DNA of 16,333 nt, taken from NCBI GenBank assembly GCA_964541615.1, contig CAZIRA010000058.1:1-16333 (forward strand). Reading direction: 5' to 3'. Under the pieces are notes generated by a model that saw only the letters and a list, made by a program, of their open reading frames with translations, did no database searches and had not been told where the DNA came from. Shown here piece after piece: positions 16,165-16,333 of this stretch (position 1 is the first letter of the stretch; every line of letters begins with the position of its first letter). Made by a program: the position numbers and the translations under genes. Source of the stretch: UPXZ01 sp964541615 (lineage in GTDB: Bacteria; Bacteroidota; Bacteroidia; Bacteroidales; Paludibacteraceae).

Positions 16165-16183
16165 TGTTGTTTAAGTAAACAAA
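16165..16183. promoter_or_regulatory. Candidate operator, copy 1 (upstream of the regulator)
   Basis: The plus-strand sequence TGTTGTTTAAGTAAACAAA contains a perfect 7-base inverted repeat, TTGTTTA (16167-16173) and TAAACAA (16176-16182), with a 2-base centre. It overlaps the -7 box at 16180-16187 and covers the expected transcription start, so binding here would most simply repress or tune the regulator gene. A 17-of-19 match is present upstream of the GH3 gene. Confidence 0.55.
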
Positions 16184-16209
16184 GATACAAAACTTGAAGA
16201 ATGGTGCAA
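16180..16209 (-). promoter_or_regulatory. Bacteroidota-type promoter of the regulator gene
   Basis: On the minus strand, TATCTTTG (16187-16180) matches the Bacteroidota -7 consensus TAnnTTTG exactly. A TTG core (16209-16207) lies 19 bases upstream as the -33 element. The predicted start falls about 20 bases before the ATG at 16153, giving a short leader. The -33 element is only a partial match (CTTG rather than TTTG), so strength is uncertain. Confidence 0.6.
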
Positions 16210-16313
16210 GCAAACAGATTAGAAAAATATTTTTTCTGACTTTATTAATTCCTGAAAGTATTTGCTTATAATAGACTAAAATCCAAGTTTTTTTCCGAAC
16301 TTTGCAAAAAATT

Positions 16314-16321
16314 TATATTTG
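16314..16321 (+). promoter_or_regulatory. Possible divergent -7 box reading out of the window
   Basis: The plus-strand sequence TATATTTG matches TAnnTTTG exactly. No good -33 TTTG lies 19-21 bases upstream: the position is a T-run, and the nearest TTTG (16301-16304) is too close. If real, it would drive a divergent gene beyond 16333. In AT-rich DNA such a match is expected by chance fairly often. Confidence 0.3.
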
Positions 16322-16333
16322 ACATATTTCAAT

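Larger units (their letters stand above)
16154..16333. promoter_or_regulatory. Promoter region of the regulator; no gene seen
   Basis: These 180 bases up to the window edge contain the regulator promoter and operator-like motif (listed separately). They also contain a 7-bp AT-only-loop inverted repeat AGAAAAA-TAT-TTTTTCT at 16221-16237 just upstream of the promoter, and a plus-strand promoter-like box near the edge. I see no reading frame of note. Confidence 0.5.

Noticed and set aside
16221..16237. Terminator for an upstream gene entering from the right (AGAAAAA-TAT-TTTTTCT)
   Set aside because: The stem is almost all A and T with no GC core, and no gene end is visible beside it. More likely an AT-rich upstream promoter element or chance.
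1..16333. tRNA/rRNA genes, CRISPR arrays, insertion sequences, prophage or defence genes
   Set aside because: I looked for cloverleaf-like segments, regularly spaced repeats, transposase or integrase motifs and terminal inverted repeats and saw none.

Overview
The window is a polysaccharide utilization locus (PUL) of a Bacteroidota (Bacteroidetes) member. The evidence is a SusC/SusD pair, a SusD lipoprotein with a Cys-Ser-Asp-Asp surface-export signature, two proteins ending in type IX secretion (T9SS) type A sorting domains, a TAnnTTTG-type -7 promoter box and AT-rich intergenic DNA. A T9SS argues against Bacteroides sensu stricto and fits environmental Bacteroidales or another T9SS-bearing lineage. 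The species cannot be named from the sequence.

All seven genes lie on the minus strand, so transcription runs from high to low coordinates. In that order they are: (1) a 957-residue membrane-anchored regulator with a beta-propeller and Y_Y_Y sensor, one transmembrane helix, a coiled coil and a LuxR-type helix-turn-helix (HTH) (16153-13280); (2) a GH3 BglX-type beta-glucosidase (12996-10615); (3) SusC (10508-7473); (4) SusD (7460-5979); (5) a PF10091/GH144-type glucanase lipoprotein (5919-4294); (6) a three-module non-catalytic T9SS cargo protein (4259-2316); (7) an SGNH esterase fused to two of the same modules and a T9SS sorting domain (2235-208). An intrinsic terminator at 131-166 closes the unit.

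The GH144-like endo-enzyme plus a GH3 beta-glucosidase points to a linear or cyclic beta-1,2-glucan, or a close relative, as substrate. A working model is as follows. The T9SS proteins bind the glycan at the surface and may remove ester substituents. SusCD imports oligosaccharides. The GH144-like enzyme cuts the chain, in the periplasm or on the surface. The GH3 enzyme finishes the job to glucose in the periplasm. The regulator senses a breakdown product in the periplasm and acts on DNA directly, since it has no kinase or receiver domain.

Regulatory DNA stands out in three places. A 19-base partly palindromic motif (TGTTGTTTAARTAAACRAA) occurs once in front of the regulator and once in front of the GH3 gene, and is a candidate operator. 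A long hairpin followed by eight Ts separates the esterase gene from the rest. A GC-rich hairpin lies between the GH3 and susC genes. No RNA genes, insertion sequences or CRISPR arrays were seen.
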